Assembly: GCA_013393545.1 (NCBI GenBank)
Contig: JABXHG010000333.1
Location: forward strand, 1-29,009
Source of the DNA: Alteromonadaceae bacterium
Lineage (GTDB): Bacteria; Pseudomonadota; Gammaproteobacteria; Pseudomonadales; Oleiphilaceae
Reading direction: 5' to 3'
DNA: 29,009 bases
Shown: positions 15,653 through 24,100 of the stretch, piece by piece
How the letters are laid out: every line of letters begins with the position of its first letter
Position numbering within the stretch: the first letter of the stretch is position 1
Program-made: the position numbers and the translations under genes
The notes under the pieces: generated by a model
The model's input: only the letters and a program-made list of their open reading frames with translations
The model's database searches: none
Told to the model about the DNA's origin: nothing

Positions 15653-18301
15653 ATGCCGATGCGTCTGTCCGTTCTATTTACTGGTAATAACCGAGGCCTT
15701 AAGAAAGCCACTCGTGAAGGTCGGTCTGAACTGGATAAATTCAAAAACACTGCTGTAAATGTCGCGGGTAAATTGGCTGCTGCCTACGGTGGGGCTACGG
15801 CCGCACGCGCGATATTCAATACTACCAGAGAAGTTGAGCGGCTTGACTCTCAGTTAAATGTAGCCATGGGTGGGATGGAAGCCGGCAGACGGAAGTTTGC
15901 TCAGCTTAATAAATTCGCTTCAGATGTCGGGGTTAACGTTCAGGAGGTAACTCGCGCATTTGTTCAGCTTCGGAATGTCGGTTTGAATCCTTCCGAGGAA
16001 GCAATACTGAGTTATATGAATACGGCGGGCGCCACAGGTAAGAGTCTTGAGCAGTTCGTAGAAGCGGTTGCCGATGCGACCATGGGGCAATACGAGCGAC
16101 TGAACGAGTTTGGCATCAAAGCCCGAAAAGAGGGTGACAAAGTTGCTGTCAGCTTCCGCGGAAATACCGAAATCATTGATGACAGTGCTCAGGCGATAGA
16201 GGAATATCTCAAAGCTCTGGGCGAGAATGAGTTTGGAGGATATGTAAAAAACCAGTTAGATGGCGTGAACGATGCGCTCGCAGATCTAAATAACCAATGG
16301 ATAGACAGCATTAAAACTATGAATGATGCTGGTCTTGGTGAGGTTATATCCGCTGGTTTAGAAGTGGCAACTGAATCACTGGCCGGACTGACAGAGTTTG
16401 TTGATGAAAACGGCGAGCAAATCATCGATGTCGGTAAAGCCATCGCTGCAGTATTTGCAGCGCGTATGGCTGGTTCGATTGGAACTGCCAGCCAGGCTTT
16501 TATTATGCACATGGCTTACCAGCAGCAGGTGACAGCACGTTATGCCCGCATGAATGGTATTGCTGCGACAACTGCGACTCGATTACGCGCTATTGGAACA
16601 TCGGCACGGTTTGCTTCTCGCGGCATGGCTATGCTGGGTGGTCCGGTTGGAATTGCCGCATTGGCTGCCATGGCCATTTATGACTTTGCTTCTGAAGCAG
16701 ATAATGCAACTGAACCAACTAAATCTCTTAAAGAGCAAATTGATGGGCTGACTGAAAGCTTCGAGAATATGACCGCTGCGCAGCGCGAGAGTGCTCGTAT
16801 CAAGATTAGCGGGCGTATAGCTGAAATTGAGGATGAGATAGAAGCTGCTGAACGACTGAAATATACCCAGAAGACTCTTGCTGAGAATGATGGCGAGAGA
16901 GCTGGTTTTGAACAGTTCATTGGTTTGGAGCCTGGGGACTTAGAAAACATTGGTGACGCGGCAACGCATTCACAATCAAATATTGATGAATTAAAGGCGC
17001 GCGTTAAGGAATTAAAAAAGGATCTTAAAGACCTCGAAGAACCATCCAAAAAATCCTCTGATTCACTAGACAACCTGAACCAGTCACTCAAAGATCAGGC
17101 CGAAGAATATGGGAAAGTAACCCTCTCACTAACAGACCAGATCTATAAGCTTCAGGAAGGCGAGGCGGCATACGAACGCTTGAGCATGGCTCGTAAACTT
17201 GGGTTGTCCTTAGATAGTGAAGAGATGAAGAATCTCGATGGGCTTATCGCTATTCGGGATAAACTGATTCAGAAGAAAGAAAAGGATCTCGAATTAGAGC
17301 GCCAGCGTCAGAATATGCAAAACTCCCTTGGCTCTCTGACTCAACAGTTAACACCGGGCATGGCTGCTGTAAATCAGCATGCCAACAATATGGATAATCT
17401 GGATTCAGCACAGCAAGACCCAAGCCTTATGTCTACTTTGCAAGTTAGCGATGGGCAGGGTGGTTTCCGTGACGAGACGGAAGTAGAGAAGCGCATGCGC
17501 ATCAATCAGATGATTGAACTTGAGCAACAGCGACACGCAGGTGAGATGGCTCGTATCAATGGCGAAATGTCCTCTGAAATGGATGCAATGTGGTCGGAAA
17601 CGTTTGACCGGTTTGCAGCTGGTATTGGCGATGCTGTCGCGACTTCAGTTCTGGAAGCCAAAGACTTTGGTGACTTGATGCAGAACTTGGCTAAAAGCGT
17701 TCTGAAAACAGTCATATCTGGGCTTGTTGAAATAGGTGTTAAACGCATGATCCTGGCGGGGATTGAACAATCGACGGCTGCATCTACTGCGGCAGCAAAT
17801 ACAGCTGCGGGTGTTGCGAGTGCGACAGCTCTAACGGCTGCCTATACTCCAGCAGCCACTATGGCCAGTTTGGCTACTATGGGCGGTAACTCTGCCGGCG
17901 CAATATCGGGAATGACAGCGGCAGCCTCTACAGCTAAAGGACTGAGTATAACCGGTATGGCTCACGACGGTATTGGCCGAGTGCCAGCAGCCAACGAAGG
18001 TACCTGGATGCTTAAGCGTGGCGAGATGGTAATGAATCCAGCGCAGCGTGAGAACTTTGAATTTATGATCAGTGCTATGAAGCAGCAGCGCGCTCAATCC
18101 GGAGGTCAGCAAAGCGGAGGTTCGTCACGCCCGGTTCAGATAGTTCAAAATGTTCAGGTAGACGCACGGAACGCGGAAGCGGGCGTTGGAACTGAAGTAG
18201 AAGAAGCAATGGAGCGCGCTAACGAGCGGCTGAAGCAAGACCTATACGATGACTTCAGCAATGGTGGGCCGCTCTATCAGAGGCTGAAGGCGTCGGGTTA
18301 A
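15653..18301 (+). CDS. Tail tape measure protein
   Basis: Predicted 882-residue protein setting tail length and later passing DNA. It is almost wholly helical. An N-terminal part carries 'LNKFASDVGVNVQEVTRAFV' and related tape-measure repeats. A hydrophobic segment lies near 320-345 ('MLGGPVGIAALAAMAIYDFA'), followed by long charged coiled coils around 370-480 and 530-570. The C-terminal region is lambda gpH-like: 'DLMQNLAKSVLKTVISGLVE' and, near residue 765-800, 'MAHDGIGRVPAANEGTWMLK' followed by 'RGEMVMNPAQ'. At the usual ratio this length predicts a tail of roughly 130 nm. The stop overlaps the end of a convergent accessory gene by 4 bp. Confidence 0.93.
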   Translation: MPMRLSVLFTGNNRGLKKATREGRSELDKFKNTAVNVAGKLAAAYGGATAARAIFNTTREVERLDSQLNVAMGGMEAGRRKFAQLNKFASDVGVNVQEVTRAFVQLRNVGLNPSEEAILSYMNTAGATGKSLEQFVEAVADATMGQYERLNEFGIKARKEGDKVAVSFRGNTEIIDDSAQAIEEYLKALGENEFGGYVKNQLDGVNDALADLNNQWIDSIKTMNDAGLGEVISAGLEVATESLAGLTEFVDENGEQIIDVGKAIAAVFAARMAGSIGTASQAFIMHMAYQQQVTARYARMNGIAATTATRLRAIGTSARFASRGMAMLGGPVGIAALAAMAIYDFASEADNATEPTKSLKEQIDGLTESFENMTAAQRESARIKISGRIAEIEDEIEAAERLKYTQKTLAENDGERAGFEQFIGLEPGDLENIGDAATHSQSNIDELKARVKELKKDLKDLEEPSKKSSDSLDNLNQSLKDQAEEYGKVTLSLTDQIYKLQEGEAAYERLSMARKLGLSLDSEEMKNLDGLIAIRDKLIQKKEKDLELERQRQNMQNSLGSLTQQLTPGMAAVNQHANNMDNLDSAQQDPSLMSTLQVSDGQGGFRDETEVEKRMRINQMIELEQQRHAGEMARINGEMSSEMDAMWSETFDRFAAGIGDAVATSVLEAKDFGDLMQNLAKSVLKTVISGLVEIGVKRMILAGIEQSTAASTAAANTAAGVASATALTAAYTPAATMASLATMGGNSAGAISGMTAAASTAKGLSITGMAHDGIGRVPAANEGTWMLKRGEMVMNPAQRENFEFMISAMKQQRAQSGGQQSGGSSRPVQIVQNVQVDARNAEAGVGTEVEEAMERANERLKQDLYDDFSNGGPLYQRLKASG

Positions 18302-18714
18302 GAGTGTTTTGTATTAGCAACCTCTGCCATGTCTTGAGGGAAAGGTAGCTCGACGGGATGAGAACTAAAACCAACTAATATTACGCGTGTGAGCCCAGCT
18401 TTTTTATCTATTTTTTTTGAGAAGATAATTACATCGTCTGATGTTTTGAAGCAACCATTTTCAGACTCTTCCCAACACGGAGTGCCCAAGTGGTAGTGGT
18501 ATAAATTATAGTCTTTTGCAGTTTTAATTCGACGATCACGATTGGGTTCATTGAGGGGAACATTATCACTTTTCTTTAGCTTACCAGGTAATTGACCTAG
18601 GCCGCTTTTCATTACGTGCTTTACGAAAGTGAGTAGTGCTTTCTGCTGGATTTCACTCATGTGATAGTAATGGTGCTCTAGAAAATGCTGAGTCCTTTCA
18701 ACCTTATATTTCAT
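18298..18714 (-). CDS. Antisense accessory protein, possible YafO/RelE-fold toxin
   Basis: Predicted 138-residue protein, second gene of an antisense pair inserted between tape measure and tail-tip genes. Residues about 25-60 ('LTFVKHVMKSGLGQLPGKLK') and 70-115 ('DYNLYHYHLG', 'KTSDDVIIFSKKIDKK', 'TRVILVGFSSHP') have the helix-then-strand order and His-rich strand seen in YafO-like ribosome-dependent RNases. The likeness is faint and was judged by eye. The start ATG 18714 follows the upstream stop by 14 bp with GGGG before it, so the two are co-transcribed. Base composition is more AT-rich than the tail genes. It may be a toxin, an anti-phage effector or something else. Confidence 0.7.
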   Translation of the reverse strand: MKYKVERTQHFLEHHYYHMSEIQQKALLTFVKHVMKSGLGQLPGKLKKSDNVPLNEPNRDRRIKTAKDYNLYHYHLGTPCWEESENGCFKTSDDVIIFSKKIDKKAGLTRVILVGFSSHPVELPFPQDMAEVANTKHS

Positions 18715-18728
18715 GAGCAGCCCCGGCG

Positions 18729-19280
18729 TTAAGCCTTCATTAAAGCATCGAATTCTTCAAAGCTATCGAAGTCGCCAATTTCCTTAGTGTTATCTGTGCG
18801 GAGATCCTCGGTCATCTCATCGAGTTTGTCAGCACCTATATGCTCATAAAAGGTCTCTGAAGCTGTTCTTTCGAACAACGACGACAGGGCTAGGAACACA
18901 TTCTCTGTACGCTCTAAGAGGCCTTCAAAATCTTTTTCGAATGTCATTGGTACTCGTTTAAGTATTTTTTGTCGTTCATTTCGCATATCAAGGATCATTG
19001 TATTAACGACACCACGGAAATGGGTCGCAATTCCGGTGATGGAGCCGGGCAACTCATGTTTCTTTAATTCTTCTGTAACGTCTTCCCGCGATAAACGTAA
19101 AGCTAAAGGTTCAGCGATCGTCAGATATTCTTCAAGATTATTTTTAACTTCTTGAGCTTTCTGAATATCTTCCAGTGAGACACCTCGAATGAACTTAGGG
19201 GTGCGGATAATGCGCTCCATCACTTGGGGAGCCGTTTCAGGCGTTACATCATGAAGTAGCTGAATGTCATCTAATGGCAT
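18729..19280 (-). CDS. Antisense accessory helical protein, first gene of the pair
   Basis: Predicted 183-residue, strongly acidic, all-helical protein of no family I recognise. Visible parts are 'LHDVTPETAPQVMERIIRTP', 'LEEYLTIAEPLALRLSREDV', a central 'ATHFRGVVNTMILDMRNERQ' and an acidic C-terminus ('GDFDSFEEFDALMKA'). There is no membrane segment or signal peptide. It has its own promoter about 50 bp upstream on the minus strand and a dyad between promoter and gene, and is followed by a possible toxin gene. The arrangement would suit an antitoxin or regulator plus effector, but it is long for an antitoxin and no DNA-binding motif is evident. The ATG 19280 has AAGGA upstream at a somewhat long spacing. 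Confidence 0.75.
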   Translation of the reverse strand: MPLDDIQLLHDVTPETAPQVMERIIRTPKFIRGVSLEDIQKAQEVKNNLEEYLTIAEPLALRLSREDVTEELKKHELPGSITGIATHFRGVVNTMILDMRNERQKILKRVPMTFEKDFEGLLERTENVFLALSSLFERTASETFYEHIGADKLDEMTEDLRTDNTKEIGDFDSFEEFDALMKA

Positions 19281-19301
19281 TGTTTACAAAATCCTTATTA
19301 C

Positions 19302-19316
19302 GCAAGTTCATCTTGC
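19302..19316 (-). promoter_or_regulatory. Dyad between the antisense promoter and its first gene (possible operator)
   Basis: GCAAG (19302-19306) and CTTGC (19312-19316) form a perfect inverted repeat with a 5-base centre. It lies about 15 bp downstream of the -10 box, in the expected early transcribed region. That position would suit autorepression, or a small RNA hairpin. Binding is inferred. Confidence 0.45.
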
Positions 19317-19331
19317 ACAAATTGGTCGCGA

Positions 19332-19360
19332 ATTATACATTTTGATGCGCAAACTTACAA
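19332..19360 (-). promoter_or_regulatory. Sigma70-type promoter for the antisense pair
   Basis: On the minus strand, TTGTAA (complement of 19355-19360) and TATAAT (complement of 19332-19337) are exactly 17 bp apart. The -10 is a perfect consensus and the -35 matches four of six. The pair can therefore be expressed in the lysogen independently of late phage transcription, running against it. Confidence 0.75.
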
Positions 19361-19452
19361 CTCTGCACACAAAGCGACTATTTCTGCGACACTTCTACTA
19401 TCGGCAAGAACCAAAAAATAATCAACCCTTATTGAAAAAACGGTGAGCATTC

Positions 19453-19475
19453 GGAACAAAACACGGGTAGTCACC
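19453..19475 (+). promoter_or_regulatory. Late-block repeat element, copy 3 (PP-like position)
   Basis: GGAACAAAACACGGGTAG followed by TCACC, identical over 18 bp to copy 1 and over 22 of 23 bp to copy 2. It stands about 55 bp before the first tail-tip gene and just beyond the antisense cassette, corresponding to the Mu PP promoter. A fresh promoter here would be needed to express the tail genes past the opposing transcription unit. Role inferred. Confidence 0.55.
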
Positions 19476-19529
19476 CAGCACTAAACTTCCCACAATCCAG
19501 CCATTGTCGTTTAATTACGGAATGGCTGA

Positions 19530-20132
19530 ATGCCCGCAAATTTCCCAGAAATACCAAGAACGCGGTCCGGCTTTAAAATTCAGCCGGCGACGCGCCTTAT
19601 CCGTTCCCCATACAACCAGGTAGAGGAAATCTGGGAAGAGCCGGGGGATATGTGGCAAGCGCGTCTCGGGTTTTCATTTCTGACAAAAGCTGAGGCTCGT
19701 TTTCTACGCTCAACTCTTACTGGCTTACGCGGCCACGTCGGCACTTTGTTTATTCACGATACTGCGCATAGTAATGAAGGCAGTTGGAACGGTGTGCCAG
19801 TTGTTGATGGAATGGACGAATATGGCGTTACTTTAAACGTCCGGAACTTTGCCGTCTCTCAGGTTGTTGCTAAGCGTGGTGACCGGTTTCAGCTCAATAA
19901 CCGACTGCATGAACTTACCGAAGACGTCTTAAGTGATGGTACAGGACGTGCGTTACTAACATTCCAGCCCGAAATTAAAACTATCCCAGTAGATGGCGAT
20001 CCCATCATAAGCGATGAGCCTAAGGGCTTATTTCGACTCTCAAATCCTAATCAAATCCCTGACTGGTCCGGTACTAAAGCTGGTGTTCGCAACGTCCAAA
20101 TAGAATTTGTGGAGGCACTCAGTGAGGTTTAG
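19530..20132 (+). CDS. Distal tail / tail-tip assembly protein
   Basis: Predicted 200-residue beta-rich protein, first of the tail-tip block. The N-terminal 'FPEIPRTRSGFKIQPATRLI' and 'EIWEEPGDMWQARLGFSFLT' with 'KAEARFLRSTLTGLRGHVGT' resembles distal tail proteins of B3/D3112-like and related siphophages, where the subunit ring joins tube to tip. The C-terminal part ('LFRLSNPNQIPDWSGTKAGV' then 'QIEFVEAL') is a second small beta domain. It starts at ATG 19530 behind CGGAA and its end overlaps the next gene by 11 bp. The role is assigned from position and general pattern. Confidence 0.7.
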   Translation: MPANFPEIPRTRSGFKIQPATRLIRSPYNQVEEIWEEPGDMWQARLGFSFLTKAEARFLRSTLTGLRGHVGTLFIHDTAHSNEGSWNGVPVVDGMDEYGVTLNVRNFAVSQVVAKRGDRFQLNNRLHELTEDVLSDGTGRALLTFQPEIKTIPVDGDPIISDEPKGLFRLSNPNQIPDWSGTKAGVRNVQIEFVEALSEV

Positions 20133-20745
20133 CGATGCGTCAATTCAACAGATGCTGGCAGGTTATGAACCGAAGCGCCTGTTAGTTTTTGGTGAGCTTC
20201 AGTTTCCTTCTGGTTGGGTTCGCGCGCATACAGGCATTGGTGACCGAACTTACCAGGGACAGGTTTACAAAGGTGTCGGTGAACTGGCGAAAATAGGCTC
20301 GTTTAAAGAAAGCGGAGGACGCAGCAGTCGCGGCTTTGATGTGTCATTAGTTGTGCACGACGTTACGCTCTTTGCCGATACCGTTCAGGAAGATCCGACA
20401 AATGGTACGGCGAGACTCCACCTTGTTGGTCTTGATGAGAACCGCCGAGTCACTGAGGGGGCGCTACTGTTTGACGGTGATATCGGTGCAGTATCTGTTA
20501 AGAAGGGCAAGCCATTCGTTATCACCTTGAAACTTACCGACTGGTACGAGCGTTGGAGCAGCCCTGTTCAGAACGCGCGTATGACTGACGAAGCGCAACA
20601 GGCAAAACACCCGGGCGATAAGTTTTTCGACCAGGTAGAAAAACTGGCTAAAGGCATAGAGAGCGATGCTCCAGGGCAATACGTTGGCTCTCCTGGTGGA
20701 GGTGGTGGCTCTACTCGTCAAAGAAGGACCTTGCAGCAGCGATGA
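20122..20745 (+). CDS. Tail-tip hub protein
   Basis: Predicted 207-residue protein. The best start is GTG 20122, which has GGAGG at 20111-20115; the frame also opens at TTG 20107 with no ribosome site. Strand-rich 'KRLLVFGELQFPSGWVRAHT', 'ALLFDGDIGAVSVKKGKPFV' and 'ITLKLTDWYERWSS' are followed by 'QAKHPGDKFFDQVEKLAKGI', a pattern recurring in tail-tip proteins of the DUF2163 kind. The last 20 residues are a Gly/Ser/Arg tail. It overlaps both neighbours and lies before a peptidase-like gene, equivalent to lambda L. Confidence 0.65.
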   Translation: MRFSDASIQQMLAGYEPKRLLVFGELQFPSGWVRAHTGIGDRTYQGQVYKGVGELAKIGSFKESGGRSSRGFDVSLVVHDVTLFADTVQEDPTNGTARLHLVGLDENRRVTEGALLFDGDIGAVSVKKGKPFVITLKLTDWYERWSSPVQNARMTDEAQQAKHPGDKFFDQVEKLAKGIESDAPGQYVGSPGGGGGSTRQRRTLQQR

Positions 20746-21143
20746 AACGATTAAATGACTGGCCAACACAGCTGGCGAATTTCTTGTTGGAGAAACAAAA
20801 GCAGCCTTTTGAGTGGGGAAGTAATGACTGCTGCCTGTTTGCAGCCGATGCAATTTTAGCTATGGGAGGGCGAGATGTAGCAAAGGACGTTCGTGGTCGT
20901 TACAAAACCGCTATTGGTGCTCACCGGATAATGAAAAAGCTCGGTTCTGGTTCTCTCGTTGAGCTCTTAACACAACGGCTAGGTGAGCCTGACGGGCTTA
21001 TCACTCGGGGCTCTATTATTGTAGTCGAATCTAATGGCGAGCTAGTCGCGGGAGTGTTTTATCAGAAACCGTGGGCGCTGACTGAGAGAGGTTTGCAGGG
21101 CATGCCACTGGAATCTATTGTTCAGTCGTGGAGTCTTAATTAA
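20742..21143 (+). CDS. NlpC/P60-like tail-tip protein, DUF6950 type
   Basis: Predicted 133-residue protein. 'PFEWGSNDCCLFAADAILAM' at 22-41 is the NlpC/P60-like nucleophile region with Cys30 or Cys31 at the helix start; the domain is short and reads as the DUF6950 family common just before phage J-like genes. In lambda the equivalent (gpK) helps assemble the tip and may cut peptidoglycan during entry. A clear catalytic His is not obvious in the C-terminal half ('LITRGSIIVVESNGELVAGV'), so it may be a structural derivative. It overlaps the upstream gene by 4 bp and the J-like gene by one base. Confidence 0.8.
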   Translation: MKRLNDWPTQLANFLLEKQKQPFEWGSNDCCLFAADAILAMGGRDVAKDVRGRYKTAIGAHRIMKKLGSGSLVELLTQRLGEPDGLITRGSIIVVESNGELVAGVFYQKPWALTERGLQGMPLESIVQSWSLN

Positions 21144-24100
21144 TGCCTCCGGCTATTGCTGCAGTTGCGGTTGGAGTCGCTGCCGGTGTCGCGGCCAGCT
21201 CAGTAGTTGTCGGTATTGCCGTTGCAATAGGGACGGTTGCACTTCAGAACTCATTAAAACCTGATATGCCCGGAGTAGATGAATCTGCTCGTGAGGCTCA
21301 AACTCTTACAACTGAACCACTACAGCCAAGAAGAGGAATATACGGTGAGTGCGTTGTATCAGGCTCAATTGTTGGCTATGGCAAACGTAAGCTGGGAGAC
21401 AAAGAAGCGCACGTCGTCGCCGTTACTCTAGCAGGTCACAACATTGAAGCCGCTGAACTTTATGAAGTTAACGGTAAGACAAAGCCCTCTGGAACAACTA
21501 CTGAAATTTTTAAAGGGGGCCAAAGCTCGGCAAGTGCAACACTTTTACAATATGCCGATGGGTGGACTGAAGATCATATTGGGTTTGGTCTTTCTTATGC
21601 GGTAGTTACCATTCCTATAGATCCGGAAGAAATGCCCTCAGGCCTTCAAAACATTACCTTTAAGGTCAAGGGTAAGCGTGTCTATGATCCCCGAAAAGAT
21701 ACAATGGTTGGTGGTGATGGTCCGCATAGAGCGAATGATGAAACAACGTGGGAGTGGTCAGATAATACCATTCTCTGCGCTTTTGATTACCAGCGGTTTC
21801 ATGGGTACAAGCTTCTTGGATTAAATAAGTTTGACCTCCCTCACATCATGGAGCAGGCGAATATCTGTGATGAGTTGGTGAGCTATACAGACTCTGACGG
21901 CGAAGAGCAAACCGAGAAGCGCTTTACCTGTAACGGTTCATGGACGTTCGATCAGTCTCCGTCCCGTGTTCTTGAGCGGTTAATGAGCTCGTGTGGAGGG
22001 CAACCATATCGCCGCGGCGGGAAAATGTACCTGCAAACAGCAAGCTATCATGGCATGGCTGAAATAACGCTGACGGACACAGACGCTGCTGGTGAGATAA
22101 CCATTACGCCGCATCGGGAATTAAAGGATCGTACCAACACTGTGCGTGCTGCGTTTCAGAACCCCAAGAAAGGTTATCAACCAACCGACGCTCCGGTGGT
22201 AACAAACAGTATTTATGTCGATCGCGATGGTATGGAGTTAGAGGATGAACTTCAGCTGAACTTCACGAATTCATCGACGATGGCTCAACGCTTGATGAAA
22301 TACCACCTGGAACGGAATAGGGCGGGTATGCGTCTGGAATTTCCGTGTAAATCGAAAGGGCTATTAGCCCTTGCCGGCACAACCGTGCGTGTTGATTTGC
22401 CGAATGAAGGGATTGATAAGGAATTTATCGTCCAGGACTGGCAGTTCGATTTTAAGGCGAAAAAGACAAAGCTTATTCTCGAAGAGGAATCCCCCGATCT
22501 TTACAGCGATAGCCTGGTGCCCTCTGAAGGCAATGTAACGCCCAATACTGAGCTACCCGATTTAACACGCCCGGAGCCGCCGGAGTCGTTGTCGTTTACT
22601 CTCGACCCTATATCAACGCACCGTCAGGGGTATGTTACCTGGTCGCACCCAATACCACGAGCTGTGACTGAGTACCGTGTGGTGATCCGTAAAGACGGTG
22701 ACAACATCGTTGAGTACCCGGTTATCGCGCGAAGCGGCGCTCAGCTGAAACAGGACATCAACGGACTTGATGCAGGCCAGTACAGCCTTGAAATATACGC
22801 ACGCAACCGATACGACCGGACGTCATTGCCGGCCACCATCTCATTAACCCTGAATATTCCGTCGCCTCCAACCAACTTAGGCATTACTGCCGGCAACTGG
22901 GAAGTAACGTCTGCACCGGTATTGAGTGGCGTTGGTCTGGGCACGGTGTTTGAGTTCGCTTTTGAAGAGGTGACTAACGTTATTGGGCTTGGCATGACTA
23001 TCGTTAAGCCTGGCTTAAAGCCGGCAACCGAATATACGCTTTTCGCCCGGACAGTGAATCCGCTGGGTAAGTCTGACTGGGTATCAGAAACCTTTACGAC
23101 AACGAACCATGACGAGCAGCTTTCTCCCTGGCTTCAGGGGATACGTGAAGAGCTGGATGCAGTCGACCTGGTCATTGACAACTGGGATAGCTGGAACCCT
23201 GCGCGGGAGGTTTCTGAGCAACTGACTAATATCTTTAGTGACCATAAGCGTCAGGAAGATAACCGAGCGACTTTAGAGGTAGCTAGAGATGCGGGGCTCA
23301 CCGCGGACGGAGCTTTAGAAGCTATAAATGGAATAAGGGCGGAAATAGACGACCCTGCCAGCGGGCTGGGTGCTACCTTTGAATTTGCGCAGCAAATAAA
23401 GACTACTGTCGACGGAAATACCAATGCACTAAATACGCTGGGTAATAGTGTTTACGATGAAAACACTGGGTTAAGTGCGACGAATACACTGGCTCAGTCC
23501 GCAAAGACTGGGGCCAATAATAACGCCAGTGCCATAAGCGGGTTAGATTCGCGGGTTGAGAGTAACGAAGAGTTTGCTGCCGCGCAGCTTCAGTTGAATG
23601 CGACCTATGATAATGAGCTCGACCAGTTAGTTGCGCGAGCTGCCTTAATTACGGACGTTAACGACCGTATCACCGGGATGATAATAGAAGACGATGGCAT
23701 TGAGCGTAAGCTTGAATTCATTGGCGACAGCGCCCGTTTTGTTGATGGTAACGGGCAGTTGAAAGTCTACTTCAGTTTGACTCAGGGGCGGTTTGTCTTT
23801 GATGGCCATGTAGTCGCTCGCAGCGGCTCATTTGCAGGTGAATTGCAGGCCGCTTCCGGAACCTTCACGGGTGAGCTTCAAGCGGCAACGGGCACGTTTA
23901 AAGGTGATTTACAGGCCGCTAAAGGCACTTTTTCCGGGTATTTATCTGCTGCGGGTGGCACCTTCAAAGGTGAGCTACAAGCTGCCAGTGGCTCTTTTTC
24001 TGGAAGTCTTGAAGCGGCTTCGGGGACTTTCAAAGGAAACCTTCAAGCTGCTGGAGGCACCTTCACAGGCACGCTTAACGGTGTTGATGGCAACTTTGAT

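Noticed and set aside
18303..19464. 9-bp inverted match (ACAAAACAC) at both ends of the antisense cassette, as transposon ends
   Set aside because: One copy is part of the coding end of the 138-residue gene and the other part of the late element; there is no target duplication and no transposase.
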